From Hemerocallis citrina (Eukaryota; Streptophyta; Magnoliopsida; Asparagales; Asphodelaceae): a DNA stretch of 64,000 nt. Below, piece after piece: positions 34,260 through 46,677 of the stretch (the first letter of the stretch is position 1; each line of letters starts with the position of its first letter). The notes beneath the pieces are model-generated. The model was not told the origin of the DNA. It saw only the letters and a list, made by a program, of their open reading frames with translations, and did not search any database. The position numbers and the translations under genes are program-made. Location of the stretch: contig CM030362.1 of NCBI GenBank assembly GCA_017893485.1, positions 178,374,166 to 178,438,165 on the forward strand, in the 5' to 3' direction.

Positions 34260-34499
34260 TGAAATTTCAGTTGATTTTTAAGGAACTCATAACATTTTTT
34301 AAATTTGAATGTTTTTTGCGGATGTTTGCCTATGTTCCACTCTCACATCGCGTAGCTATCAAAAATTACAAAAACACGAGTTATAAATTATTGAATATAT
34401 TTTAAAAACAATTCAATCTTGTAAATTATAAACCTTATCTACCTCAGTTGTTCCGCTTGCAACTCTGTTGGGTTCTGCTTCAACTGCTTCAAATATATA

Positions 34500-35090
34500 A
34501 TATGGATTCTGGCAATGCAATGGAGTTGGACCCTCATGTAGATCCGAACGAATCAGTCTTCCACAGAGGTAAATCTTTGCCTGCTAGGCAAAGGGGATAG
34601 CAAGTTACAAATTCTGTCTCAGTAGGACATGTATTTCTATTACTATGATACTATGAAATTCATAAACGAAAATGAAAAAATGAAGTAGTGAATGGTGGGG
34701 GTACCATTATCCTTTTTCTTGTATGTGTTCATTCTTGTATGTGTTCATAAGAAAAGGAATTTGTCCATTTCATTTTCGAGGTCTTTGAAACAGTTCGAAT
34801 CATTTCGATAATAATAAGTTTGATCTGTTTTACCGAGAAAGTCTACGGTTCGAGTCCGTATAGCCCTAAAATATTCCATTTTTTTCATATAGTATAGACA
34901 CTCTATTTTCGTTTCGTATAGTTTTAATTTCCTCATTAGTACTTGTTTATGGACTGGCCGATTTCTTTGTCCATTGAAATGAAAGCATTACCACATGCTT
35001 ATCTAAATACATAGATAGAGACATAAAAAAGTGGAATTTCATTTCGTATTTCATTAATTCATTAGAATTTTATAACTCAAGCTTATAAAA
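34500..35090 (+). other. Plastid DNA insertion (NUPT)
   Basis: The stretch from tatggattctggcaatgcaatg through gtaggacatgtatttctattactatg and ggtaccattatcctttttcttg reads like plastid intergenic DNA. It ends in a typical plastid tRNA 3' half and its AT-rich flank. The assignment rests on recognising the tRNA piece and the style of plastid spacer sequence. The exact ends are uncertain by tens of bases. Nuclear copies of plastid DNA are common in plants. Confidence 0.65.
34831..34868 (+). pseudogene. trnV-UAC: 3' half of plastid-type tRNA-Val(UAC)
   Basis: taccgagaaagtctacgg, then TTCGAGTCC and gtatagccct(a), form the anticodon 3' arm, variable region, T arm (GGTTCGAGTCC) and acceptor strand of plastid trnV-UAC. 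The 5' half is not adjacent. In plastids it is separated by a group II intron, and only sequence resembling the intron end precedes it here. A relic, not a working tRNA gene. Confidence 0.65.
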
Positions 35091-35387
35091 CTTCATACTT
35101 ATATAACTAAAACTTCTTTATAATATATAATATAAATTTCTATATCTATATTATATATATACTATTTTATGATATAAATATAAAATATAAATTAATAGAA
35201 TATAAATTCTAATTAGAAATATCAAAATAAAAATTTATAGTATAAAATATATAAAGTTTATTTATATAAACTATAGTATATTTATCTGAATATACTAAAT
35301 AGTTATAATGATTGAAATATACTACTAATATTATATAAAATACTACTAATATTATATGTGTCAAGCCTCGAAGTTGTTGAAGGAATG
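35091..35387. other. Very AT-rich spacer
   Basis: Almost pure A and T (tatata and aaattt runs) up to about 35,350, then tgtgtcaagcctcgaagttg before the solo LTR. No gene-like feature. It may be the end of the plastid insert or local simple sequence. Confidence 0.5.
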
Positions 35388-38300
35388 TGTCACGCCCCGC
35401 TTCTCATTCCACGGAAACACAAGCACGTAACTGAGACCTAACGAATGATATAAGTATGCCAACTCATATCATCCATAAGCTGTACAATACCAGGTAACTC
35501 AACAGTATAATAGTAATCACATAAATAGAAATATAATGCAATAATCAGTATCTGAAATACAAGAACTTTCCAAATAGCCAGAGAATATGCAATACAGTAA
35601 CAGTTCGACGAGTTCTCTCAATAACCCATCGTCTATACATGTACAACATAACTCAAAGAAAGACAAATGGAGTATCCGTTAGTGCAAGTTACAGGCCGCA
35701 AGTAGTACAAGCAAAAATCAACGGGAACAAGATATAACAAGGAAAGCAATAAGAACTGGGAATTCAAATACGGAACAACATGATAACGAGAAACAACATA
35801 CATAATGGGAAGGAAACGAGAATTGAACAAGTCCCAAACATAACTAATCGGGAACAAGGAAACATGTAACAGGAAGCATGTCATGTAAACAGAAATCTTG
35901 TAACTTATAAACATGTAACATATAACTTGTAAACATGGGTCAAGTAATTTTGTAAACAGAAATCGTGTAAACTTGTAACAGGTATCAAGCAGCATGCAAG
36001 TAGGTAAACATGTAACGGGTGAGAGGTAGCATGTACAAGTAACATGAATGTGCAGGTAATCATGTTATTCTCAAGTCTTGTATTTAACCTTATCTAGGTA
36101 GCACATCATGCGTTCCATTTATTTACCACATGGTTACTATATACAAACAAGTTGCGTTTAGATTTCGTAGTGGATTATATAGGGTCGTGTACTCAGGTAT
36201 CAAGTATCAAGTAGTCAAGTATGAAGTAGTTGAGTATCAAGTATTCAAGTATCAAGTAGTCAAGTATCAAGTAGTTAAGTATCAAGTCGGACATACGGGT
36301 CCCCTCCGAGTACACCTCTCCTATAGAGAAGTATGTAGTCGGGTAAGCAGGTGGGAAACACGGGCCCCCTTTCTGAGTACACCTTCCAATAAGGAAGTAT
36401 GTAGTCAGGTAATCAAGTAAATAAGTATCAAGTATCATGTATCATGTAATCAAGTAATCATGTAATCATATGGGAAACACGAGCCCCCTTCCAAGTATAC
36501 ATTTCTGTATTTTCCACTACTAGATCTTTCCCTTAACCCCGGCTTAATTACTTGTTATTATTATTATTAAAGCAATCATGAACGTGCACGAATAAGGTGA
36601 GGAAACATGGCAAGAACAAGGAACAAGTTCAAGTTGGATAGAAGACATGAACAGGTGACAAAACAGCCTATAACAGTTAGAAACAACGAGACTTTCAGTT
36701 CTGGACAGCAAGACGTTGCTGCACCAAAACCGAGATTCTTTTTGCCACATGAATGCAAACCTGGATCCGTCAGAAATTCTAGAAACTAGACTCTCTGCCG
36801 AATCTAACGCATATACACAAGCTATATAACAACTACAACAACAGGGTTCAAAATAGCATTTTACATAGAATTCATGTTCAGCTAGAAAAGTAAAGTTGGG
36901 TTTACATGCATGGAATAGGTCTAAAATCTCAATGATTAAATCAAGGAAAATTCTGGGATGTTCCCTAACATGTCTAGTCTCAGCATATTAATTTCCATGT
37001 CATTATATAACAGATAGCATAGTGAAATTAAATTGGAAAACAGGGTGACACAGCAAATTTATAAATCTGAAATTTTACGACACAGCAGCAGTAAAACTGT
37101 GATAACTTATACATCATAAATCAGATTTGAGATCTGTTAAAAGGTTTGTAAACTAGACACATGGGGCTACATTTCATGTTTATAACTCAAGTGCAGATTC
37201 TGATGTTATCAGGGTCGAAACAGCAAGCAAAAATAAGGACATTTTTGTATGAAATGTATTATAATTATACTAGTTGTGAAATGAGTGTGTCAACGAAACG
37301 TTGTGACTCTTATGATCATGAAATTGATAAGGACAACAATAAGTAAAAATGAGATCATCAATGATAAGCTAAAGGTGAGACACAACTACAATCTACTTAC
37401 GGTATTTTCAAATTAAAGCTTGTACTAGAACAATAAATTGTACAAGAAGATACTTGTCTTGATTGAATGAGGACGTTGATCAAAGATCTAGATCGGATCG
37501 GTGCGGATCTCGATGGCGATCAAGATCGAGAAAGATCGACGGTTGGGATTCAACAATCAAGATCAAAGATGATCGACGGCTCAGATCTGATCTGATGCTG
37601 ATGGTGATGATGATCTGATGGATCGATCGGACGGCTCAGATCACCCTAATGATGATGAGGATGATCAAAATTGATCGGACGGTCACGATCCAGGGCTGAT
37701 GATGGTGGTGATCAAATCCACGATTGGGAGGGGATCGGACGGCTGAGATTCATTGTGACTCACTATCGTGATAAAAAAATAGGGGACTTGGGTGGTGACT
37801 GTGGGCTTCAGTGGCTACGCACTGCGACAGCGGGAGAAGGCCGTGCAGTGGCAACGTCGAGGGTCTCGGCTGGGGAGCAGTCGACGGAGGGCGGCGACGG
37901 TGATGGGAGGAAGACGAAGCTCTATTCTTGGGAGAAAAACAGAGGAAGCGATGTGGGTGAGGCAACGGTGAAAGCTCGGGGATTCGGTAATGGCGAGGCG
38001 ACGGAGGGAGTTGCAGTGGTAGGGGATGATGACGAGGATGAGTACCAGGGGAATGGGTAATGGGTTTGGTCTCAACGATGTAGTGGGTTTCGATGGTGAG
38101 ATGACGAGGATGATGGGTTGACGAAGAGGGTGTGGGGATGAGGGCAAAGTCGATGGTGGGTTCGGGAGTGAGGGAGATGAGCGAGACGATGGGGAGACGA
38201 TGAGGCGGTGGTGGAGAGGCGAGGATGAAGACGATGGAGGGACGACTGCTGTAGGACAAGTTCGAGGAGGCAAGGGGGTTCGATGGGTGCAGACGGGAGA

Positions 38301-38948
38301 GAGAGAAAGGAGTCGGGAGGTAGGGGATGGGGGTTATATAGTATTGCGGCTAGGGTTAGGGTTAACTAGGGTTTAAATAGTATGGGGTTGAATAGGGTAT
38401 AGGGTAATGGGTAAGCGGGTTTGGGTTACGGGTTTAGATCCAATAAGAGGGAAAATAGAATAAATAGGTAATAAAAATAGGATTAATAATACACTATACA
38501 ATGCACAAATTTTTCATAGGTTGCACCAAATTTCTTTACACGGTTTAATTGAAAATAAAAATAAATTGGAAGAATACATTTAGATTAACATTTAATTTTT
38601 CACAAATAATTAGTATAGTCATATATAAATAATAATCTTGTATGTATTAAAATAACAATAATAGTAATAATAGTAATGATAAGAATGATACATATATGTC
38701 AAAATGCAATTCAAGTTTAACAGATTTTATTAAAATCCAAATAGCAATAATATAATTGGTTTGGGCTAAAATATAAATAATAAAATGAAATAGAAAATTT
38801 CTTAGAAACCAGGATAATATTTTGTAAAAATTTGATCAATTGGAAATTTAATTGTTAAAAAAGAATTTAAAAGCGATAAGAAAGTTATAAAAATTTTAAA
38901 TACAAAAAATACATGGAAAAATACATATATACGGGAACATGGATTATA
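35388..38948 (-). mobile_element. Solo LTR (3,561 bp)
   Basis: Plus strand begins TGTCACGCCCCGCTTCTC and ends GGGAACATGGATTATA (terminal CA mutated to TA). Flanking 5-mers are GAATG (35,383-35,387) and GTATG (38,949-38,953), a target duplication with one mismatch. There is no gag, pol or primer site, so it is a solo LTR left by LTR-LTR recombination. A minus-strand TATA (ACTATATAAC, near 38,338) followed by a GC-rich leader shows orientation. The minus and plus ORFs at 37,671-38,273 lie in that leader and look non-coding. The second solo LTR at 44,302 is the same family. Confidence 0.82.
36195..36475. repeat. Minisatellite inside the solo LTR (caagtatcaagta units)
   Basis: The 10-bp phrase tatcaagtag/tagtcaag recurs about ten times at 36,195-36,295, and further copies lie at 36,405-36,470 around two GGGCCCC-type blocks. 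At the same LTR position the other solo LTR has a different minisatellite (aacaggtacatgaacc). Confidence 0.8.
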
Positions 38949-39923
38949 GTATGTCTTGGTTGATTAGCATGTGTGGTTTCTTTATATATGATATGTATTG
39001 TGAGTGAATATTAAGAATTGATAGTGAGTAATATAATGACAATTAGTGATTATTATGAACTGTTTGTGAATAAAAGAATTGTTACTGAAATTGATTAGCG
39101 AATTGTTGGTGAATATTATAAATTGTTAGTGATAATTGCTATGAAATGGTAATGATAATTCCAAAGGTTGAAATTAATGAATTGTTAGTGAATAATAAGA
39201 ATTGTTAGTTTGGTATGGTATGGTCGGTTGATGTAGGTTGTCAGAATCGTGTAGTCGATATTTCTGGTTGTATTCATTATCGTTTATGACTACTTTAATA
39301 AAGATGGGAAATTAATGTGGTAATAATGGTTGTTTGGAAATGTATGTTGCTATTGTTGCTTATTTTATATCTTCTTTATGTTAGTTTAGTCGGTGTTTGA
39401 TTGCACCTACACTTGATTAGATATGCTTAATTATAGCTAGTCTGTTTGCTTTATTATAAGAGTTGGGGTTTCCATTTCTTTGATGTATCTTTAATTCAGT
39501 ATAGGCATTTTAGCATACAATTGCCATTTGTATGCATATTATGTCATTATATGTGAAAGTTGGTCATATATTCTCGAATGTTATTTATTTGAATTTTGCA
39601 ATCATATATTTATGAAGTTTCCGTTTTCATACCACGTAACTTTGGTTGCCATGTATAGTGTTGGATTTTCATGAGTCGTAGAACCATTTTGTCAAACATA
39701 GCAATGTTCACTAACAATGGTATAATCTCTTCAGAATTTTTTTTGATATGCTGGCCCAACCTGATATTGTTTGAAACATTACCTATAGTTGGTTAGTAGT
39801 AAAAATAATAATTGTTGTTAATAATAGACGGTGTTTATTTTACATATCATATAAAATGTTTATTATATACTAACATTGTATAATATTGGATACTATCATG
39901 TGTAGTGATCGTGCAAGAAGCTA
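38949..39923. other. AT-rich spacer with degenerate gaattgttagtgaat repeats
   Basis: Between 38,995 and 39,215 the phrase gaattgttagtgaatatta recurs about seven times with variation. The remainder to 39,923 is AT-rich with no ORF or recognised element. It may include the left end of the Mutator-like element, but I found no inverted counterpart of the sequence near 42,400-42,505. Confidence 0.4.
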
Positions 39924-40832
39924 ATGGCAAAACCGAGGGGTCTAAACGAACGAGGATGACGACCATTAAATCGTAGTGGTAGGCCGCCTAGTAGTAATGA
40001 AGCTGAAGGGCATGTTCCACCACCTACACATGTAAGAAGTGTTCATTAATATTCATTTCTATAATTTGGTGTTAAAATAAATATCTTCCTAAAATAGGAT
40101 TTAATACATGGTTTTATAGGTTTCCTCATCTTCCGACGCTGCTGAGCCTAGTTCCTCTTCCGTTGCACGTGGAGGTCCAGGTCCGTTAGACCCTAACATC
40201 TTAACTTTGCAAAGTAAACACCGATCACAATCTGTTTGGAATGGTGTTTCGAAGGAGTGCACGTTCCGTAGGCATCATCCACATTTGCCACTACAAGCCC
40301 GCACACACGAGCTTTTGGCCACAGCTGGGTTGCTTGGAATAAGCATGATGGGGTCTCTCCAGCTTGATTGGTCTCTTCTTACCACTCTCCTAGAAAGATG
40401 GAGACCGGAAACCCATACTTTCCTTTTACCTGTGGGAGAAATGACAGTAATGCACCAAGACGTTGCTATGATATCGGGTCTTCACGTTGATGGTGTAGCC
40501 GTAACCGGGAGTATGGGTTTTGATAAATTTGGACTTGTACGAGATATCTCAGTGTCGAGCCGGACGACCGAACCTTTGTTGGGCAATCCATTAAACTTTC
40601 ATGGTTGGATGAGGTATTCAAAAACTCTTTAAATGATGATTCATCGGAGTTCCAAGTTGAGTGCTACACTCGGGCATATATAATGACATTTTTTGGCAGT
40701 GTGATATTTCCAAACTCGACAGGTGATACCGTGCCAGTAATGTATCTTCCGTTGATCGCCGATATTAGGAAAGTCGGCCAGTACAGTTGGCCAGTGCAGC
40801 ATTGTATAGAAGTTTATGCACTTGTGCCTTGA
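39924..40832 (+). pseudogene. Plant mobile domain protein (PMD-like), decayed
   Basis: Exon 1 (39,924-40,031) starts MAKPRGLNERG and contains one TGA in place of CGA. A GT-AG intron (40,032-40,119) joins it in frame to exon 2: PGPLDPNILTLQSKHRSQ, then LDWSLLTTLLERWRPETHTF and VAMISGLHVDGVAVTG. This is the core of the plant mobile domain (PF10536-type), found in Mutator-like and Ty3 elements and in host MAIL-type proteins. A single-base frameshift near 40,585 moves the reading to 40,605 onward (DEVFKNSL, ARAYIMTFFGS and YLPLIADIRKVGQYSW-like). The C-terminal half of the domain is missing. Confidence 0.75.
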
Positions 40833-40835
40833 ATG

Positions 40836-41785
40836 TTATTCAGATGATGGGGCCGTTGGTAATTCTCGATGTTCCTTAATTGAGAACATCTTCACCGCAT
40901 GTTGGATATTATCTTTGCTTTCAAACTTTTGCCAAATGTACAATATTCCCATCTCCGATGAACCACATGATTCTTCTGGATTTTGAAATACCCTGACATT
41001 GTTACTCCCGTCAGTGGATTCAAATTCAAGTATAGTTGCACTCATGAACTGAGGCGGGTGAGGAGGCGGAGGTGGATCATTGGATGCCAGTTCTTGAACG
41101 TCATTAACGTTTTCACTTGGATTAGCACCATCTTCATATTCCTCCTGTTCTACATCTACCTATATATCTTCATCTTATTCTTCATCATCTACTAAATCAT
41201 TGTTAACCGTAGCTTGATTGAATTCTCGAATAATGTGTTCGTTATCAACAAGATTGCGGATGAAGTTGAATTCGATGGTGACAAGTCATGTACAGGGGAA
41301 TTTGTTGGTATTGAATTTGTGAACAGGTTTTCTTGTCGAGGCAATGATCTTTCATGTGGAACAAAATCCGGATGGGGACTCAGCTCTTCAGTCGGCACTT
41401 CACGTACCGGGCTTAATATACGATTAACATGTGGCGGGTTATTAGGAATCCTAATTTTATCAAGGCATAACTCTAATGCATTCCAACTACTATTCGGATC
41501 AACTGTTCTTGCAATCATGGAAGCAAGAGCATCATCCCCTACAGGTACCACCATGAAAAATTGGGACTCTAATTTTCTAGCTGCATATCGAGCACAAATT
41601 TTAACTTTCCATTCACTTCTATCCCAATTAATAGTTTCGTACACTTTCTCTACTAGTTCGTGTTGTGTAATATTATGGGGAGCCCAAACTACTTCGGTTT
41701 CAACATCACTATAACAAGCTCCTAACTTTTGGTCTTGAAATATTTCTCCCCCGTAATATAACCAAATAGGAATTTTCTGATCCAT
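40836..41785 (-). pseudogene. Mutator-like transposase N-terminus, decayed and truncated
   Basis: The minus-strand ORF begins MDQKIPIWLYYGGEI and carries the N-terminal domain usual in plant MULE transposases (VVWAPHNITQHELVEKVYE, then WKVKICARYAA). An acidic and Pro-rich linker follows, with a frame break and two stops around 41,060-41,190. The frame then enters the start of the MuDR DNA-binding domain: FESKDNIQHAVKMFSIKEHRE (20 residues or fewer recognisable at 40,860-40,925). The catalytic and SWIM zinc-finger parts are absent, because the sequence runs into the tail of the PMD pseudogene on the opposite strand. Confidence 0.7.
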
Positions 41786-42204
41786 ATCTACAAGTCAATG
41801 GACAAATATGCGAGTAACTATCTAATAAAAAACATAAAACACAAAATATTTTCTTTCGTGGGTTGTATGAATACCTTCAATAATACAACTGTCATTTGAG
41901 AGTGGAGATGATGACACAGATGATTTCAGATAGTTCGAAGACATTGCTAATTGCCGGTGGTGTTGTCAGCTTTAATTTTTGTGGCCAGGTTTGGAGAATT
42001 TAACGACTATGAAAATTGAAAGCTTGAGGATTTGGGGATTGAAGTTTGATGGGGAGAGTAAGATGAGGTGATGATGATTCTTTAATTAAAGAGAGATTTT
42101 ACGGAGTGGGAGGAGCTAGATTAGGGTTGTAGGATTGTCGCGGATTTTTGGTTTCAGAGTTGGAAAAATTATTTGGAGAGAAGAAGTGAAGTTGAGAATT
42201 GGGG

Positions 42205-42510
42205 GAAGAGGGTTTTAACAGATCTGAACCCCCCAGCAAGGCCGCAGTTGTAAATGCGGCCTATGTATTAACGAGGCCGCAGTTCAAAACTGCTGCCTCA
42301 GTGAATCTTCTCAAAGTTTCTTTAGCCTTAAGAATTTTTTAAGAGAAATCCTTGCAATCTACATTTTCTGGTACGTACTTAGGCCGCAGTTGCCAGTTGG
42401 GTACTGTGACCTCGTTATGGAAGAGATCGCAGTTGGAAATTGCAAGTGGTCTATTTTGCAAATTAGTTTCGAAAGTGGTCTATTTTGAAAATTAGTTTAA
42501 AAAAGTAGTC
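42205..42510 (-). mobile_element. Likely terminal region of the Mutator-like element
   Basis: Upstream of the transposase start (minus strand) lie repeated ggccgcagtt.aaa.tgcggcc palindromic motifs at 42,238, 42,288 and 42,380. Then come three copies of agtggtctattttgcaaatt at 42,440, 42,470 and 42,500. Such subterminal repeats fit a DNA-transposon end. No opposite terminus was found, so the boundary is uncertain. Confidence 0.45.
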
Positions 42511-43117
42511 TATTTGGGGGGGGTGGGAATCGTGTATTCTCTATGGTGGTTACCATCTTTTAGAAGAAAGAAAGGAAAAAATATTGGATTTTGAATTTGG
42601 TAAATAAATGAGAAGGAAGAGGATAGCAGAATTTTGGGTTTCAAATTTGGTAAAGAAATGAGAAGAAAGAAGAATGAATGAAGGACAAAGAGAAGACACT
42701 AGGATTTTATTTAGGGGGGTGTATTGGATTAAGATTTTAAAATACTTTTTTGGCTTAAAAAAGTCTTGTGGATTTTAAAAGACTATGTAGGAATGTAATG
42801 ACTTATAAGATATTTTTTAAGATTGTTATAATCCAGATTGTCTTATTGGGATTTTAAAAGATTTGTATCATAAGAATTTATAGGATTTGAAAGGATTATA
42901 TTGATTTATAAGATTTGAAACAACACATGGATTTTTAGCAAACATTCAATTATCAATTTTCAATATAATCAAAATTACACCACAGTATAATCAAAACATT
43001 AGCATTTCTCCATAGTATAATCAAAATTAAACCAAAGTATAATTAAAACACTAAAAAATCAATCCAGAACAAAATTTCCAATCTTTAATAGCCAATTTGA
43101 TATAGCTTCATGTCCTC

Positions 43118-43790
43118 CTAAGTAGCATTTCTCCACATATCTAAAGCTATGCTAGCCCTCCATGCATTAGCATCTTCTCGTTCCTGCTCTTGGGTTTGAG
43201 CAATAGGTTCAAAATTATTGTCTTCATTAACTGTTAATAATGAAGATGGAGATTCGTCTATTGGTTCAATTGGAAATTCATCAGAACGACATTGTTTGCG
43301 AAAAAAGTTATGTAGTGCTGCACATGCTAACACAAGTTCTGCTTGTGTCTTAAATAGAAAAGAAGGTGCTGACTTAAAATTTGTGAATCGCGATTTAAAA
43401 ATACCAAATACCCTCTCAATCACGTTCCTCAAGAATGCATGGCGAAGATTGAACGATTCATTTCCATTTTGAGGGCCATTACCATGACCTACAAAATCTT
43501 GTAGATGATATCGCACACCTCGCATAAGTGTTGACATCTTGATTTATTGATTCTAATTATAAGTTTTAGGGAACCTAATTTTTGCATTGAGACGAGGAAG
43601 TATCACTCTTTCTACATTCTGCTTGCTAAGCGACTCGTTAGCATCACGCAATCCGCTATTTATAGAGTCCACCAAGAGGTGCAACAGCTCATTGGTATCA
43701 TCCATGGTCCAAGATTCATAGTTCTCTTTTTCTTTGCTCTTTCCTTTGTTATTTCCTTATTGTGAATCCCACATTTGCACGAGCTTATCA
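43118..43790 (-). pseudogene. Harbinger SANT-like protein fused by deletion to transposase C-terminus
   Basis: Minus strand, 43,770 to 43,555: ESWTMDDTNELLHLLVDS, then SLSKQNVERVILPRLNAK and IRFPKTYN. This is the Myb/SANT-like accessory protein of plant Harbinger elements. After stops, 43,537-43,118 starts MSTLMRG and is the transposase C-terminus: RYHLQDF, then NLRHAFLRNVIERVFGIF (catalytic Glu in the IER motif), CAALHNFFRKQ, and an acidic tail. The middle of the accessory protein and the first two catalytic Asp are missing, so the two ORFs were joined by an internal deletion. Confidence 0.65.
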
Positions 43791-44296
43791 CCGCTAGAAA
43801 AAAGGCAAAAAGTTTCAAATCCACATAAGATTCTTTAAACTTTTATATTAATAAGTGAATAAGTTACTTCAACATAATATTATGCATACCCTTATTGATT
43901 ATAGTAACATAATTTTAGCCATGGTCTGTTCACCCATTTTAAATAATACTTGCAAATCATCTATAAAGTTATTTTTTTCATTACTATTCAAAAATTATTA
44001 ACTTCTCTTAAATGATATGAAGACAACAACAACTTGATTTTTAAATTTTACTCTAAATATATTTTTACTATCAAAAAATATGTGGCCTAAAATGCATTAT
44101 CTTCTTCACAGTCAACAAAGGGAAGGGCCTGAGATAATGCATTTTAGGATTGCATCGGATTTGCCTATAGTATATGATAATGAACAAACGAAGATTTATC
44201 ACTCATTGTTACCCATACTATAAACATCGAACTCAAATATCACCCATACTATGAACCAGAAGGTAAACAGATTTATCACTCATATTATGAACCAAA

Positions 44297-44301
44297 CAAA
44301 A
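44297..44301. repeat. Target duplication CAAAA of the second solo LTR
   Basis: CAAAA directly precedes TGTCACTCC and recurs exactly at 56,679-56,683 after GGGTTACA. Confidence 0.85.
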
Positions 44302-45109
44302 TGTCACTCCCCGCTTCCCAAAAATACGGAATACGAGCACGTAACATTGGCACAGCGAATGATTTTCATCATCCATAAGTTGTTCATGAATCTTTACAAC
44401 ATATCACAGTATAATCAGAGTCGGAAGCCAGAAAAGTCAACCACATGCACATATGAACCAAATACCAACAAGAATACTTGAAATAAAATATATTAATCTC
44501 AAATAGTCATGATCTAAAACACACAAATAATCCTAGGTCACATCGCCCAAATACACGAATAAATACAAGTCTCAAAATACAATATTGTTCAAGCAACTAC
44601 AAGAAATAATAATAGCAAAATTCCAGCATCTAGTACATCATATCACTAATCTCGTCTGGAACCTGTCCTCCAAAATCTGCAATTCAACGAATGCAGGAAA
44701 GAGAAAAAGAGAAAACACAAGTACTCGTCAATTGCAAGTCGTGGGTCACAAATAGAGTAGGATACAAGCACATGGAAATGGGTGAATCTAAGCCACAAAC
44801 CTAGCATTGTATAATCATGATATACTAACAGGTACAGGTAACATGTGTTAAGTGTCAGGTAGACAGGTAATCATGTAACCTGTATCAAGTATCCAATCTC
44901 ATGTATCATGTACTCAAGTATCAAGCAAGCATGTATCATGGTCAAGTATCTTATTCAGGTATCATGTTCAAATATCATGTATTAAATATCTTGTATTATT
45001 ACTATCTAGGTAACACTTCATGTGCAATCCTTTTATCACATGGTTGTTACAGTCAATGTAGTTTCGTTTTAGATTTCATAGTGGACCATAGAGGGCAGTA
45101 TACTCAGGT

Positions 45110-45223
45110 ACAGAAAAAAGGAAACAGGTTCATGAAGCAACAGGTACACGAATCATCCGATTCATGCAGCAACAGGTTCATGAATCAATAGGTACACGAC
45201 CAACAGGTACGTGCAGCAACAGG
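45110..45223. repeat. Minisatellite of the second solo LTR, left part (split by CACTA)
   Basis: Units like aacaggtacacgaacc and tgcagcaacaggt repeat up to 45,223 and continue after the CACTA element at 52,566-52,712. The array was one block before insertion. It is unrelated in sequence to the array at the same place in the first solo LTR. Confidence 0.8.
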
Positions 45224-45234
45224 CACTACAAAAG

Positions 45235-45800
45235 AAAGTAGCTTTCCCGGCGCTTTTTGACGTCTATACCGGCGTTTTTTTACGCCGGTGAAACTTTCAC
45301 CGGCGTTTACAATAGCGCCGGTCCAACTGCCGCCGAAGCGGGCGTCGCTGAAACGAAGGGGTCTACACCGGCGTTTATGGTGGACGCCGGTAAATGTTAG
45401 GACTACACCGGCGGTCATAAAACGCCGGTGTATGTCGGTCTCTGAGTGCCGTTCTTGTGCACCTATATACATTCACCGGCGGTCGTAAACCGCCGGTATT
45501 TATCCATTCACCGGCGTTTATGAAAACGCCGGTGTATATCGAAAGTATACCGGCGGTCAAAGAACGCCGGTGTATGTCCGTTTATGAGTGCCTGCTTTTT
45601 CCTATTTACGAACACCGGCGCGACCCAAAAACGCCGGTGTAGTTATATACGTCGGCGTTTATAAAACGCCGGTGTACGTCTGTGCCGTTACAGCTGATAA
45701 CATTCGCGGGCGTGCGTTGAAACGCCGGTGTATCACACACTCCAGCAATTAGATTATATAGACCGCCGTTTTTTAAAACGCCGTTCTGGCTATACCCGTT
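45235..45800. repeat. CACTA subterminal repeats, left end
   Basis: At least 20 copies of caccggcg or cgccggtgtat in both orientations, often as pairs forming short hairpins (accggcgtttat...aaacgccggtgta). Confidence 0.9.
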
Positions 45801-46677
45801 TATTTTCGATACTCCGCTTTTCCGTTCGATTTCAATTCACAGTTTCATTTACAAAACCTGTAAACTAATTCTCACAACTGATTCAATCAATTTCGTTGCA
45901 TATTACTGCGCAAACCACAACCAAACACAAGAATAATTAAAGATAATCAAGTTTCACACGTGCCATATCAACGTCCAAATTCATTGATTAATTAACAGTG
46001 TCATAATTAACAAATTAATATAGAGACTAACATCCCAAATATCCAAACAAACCAGTCTGACAAATATCCAAAATATCCCAAATTCAAAGTATGACATAAC
46101 TCTCATAAAAAAAACCAGTCTGACATAACAACAGCAAGGAGGAGGACATAAGAACAACAACCATACAGCAAGGAGGACATAAGAACAGCAAGGAGGACCG
46201 CAGATTCATACCCCTCGAGTAGCTTCAGCTCTGATCATCAGAATTTCCTTCATCTTGATGACCGCTCTGTGAAAAAAAATAATAGTTTAATTGAACAGTA
46301 GATCACAATACAGAATATACATATTTTTTGAACTTGCAAAAAGAACTACCTGTATCTCGAATTATAAGATCAAAGTGCCAACTGCAAATGGAATTGTTAA
46401 TGATATATACAGAGGTAAAATAATTACACTGCAATGCTAAAAATCTAGTACTTAATTTTGTTTTTAAATATATCTAAAATAACAAAACAAATGAAAATTC
46501 AGTATCTAACTTGAAACCTTTATATTCTCCTCTGATTGGGAATATCCACTATCTAAAACAGTAAAACAAATGAAAATTCAGTATCTAAGCATGTCCTTCA
46601 TGGATTGTTCAGACAATCCATGAAACTGTCATCGTGGACGGAAACCAAATATAAGAAAAATAAGAAAAATAAGATAG

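Noticed and set aside
37671..38273. ORFs of 129-169 codons on both strands
   Set aside because: Same leader region of a solo LTR, rich in gatcgg, gacgg and gatgatgatg repeats. Composition drives the long frames.
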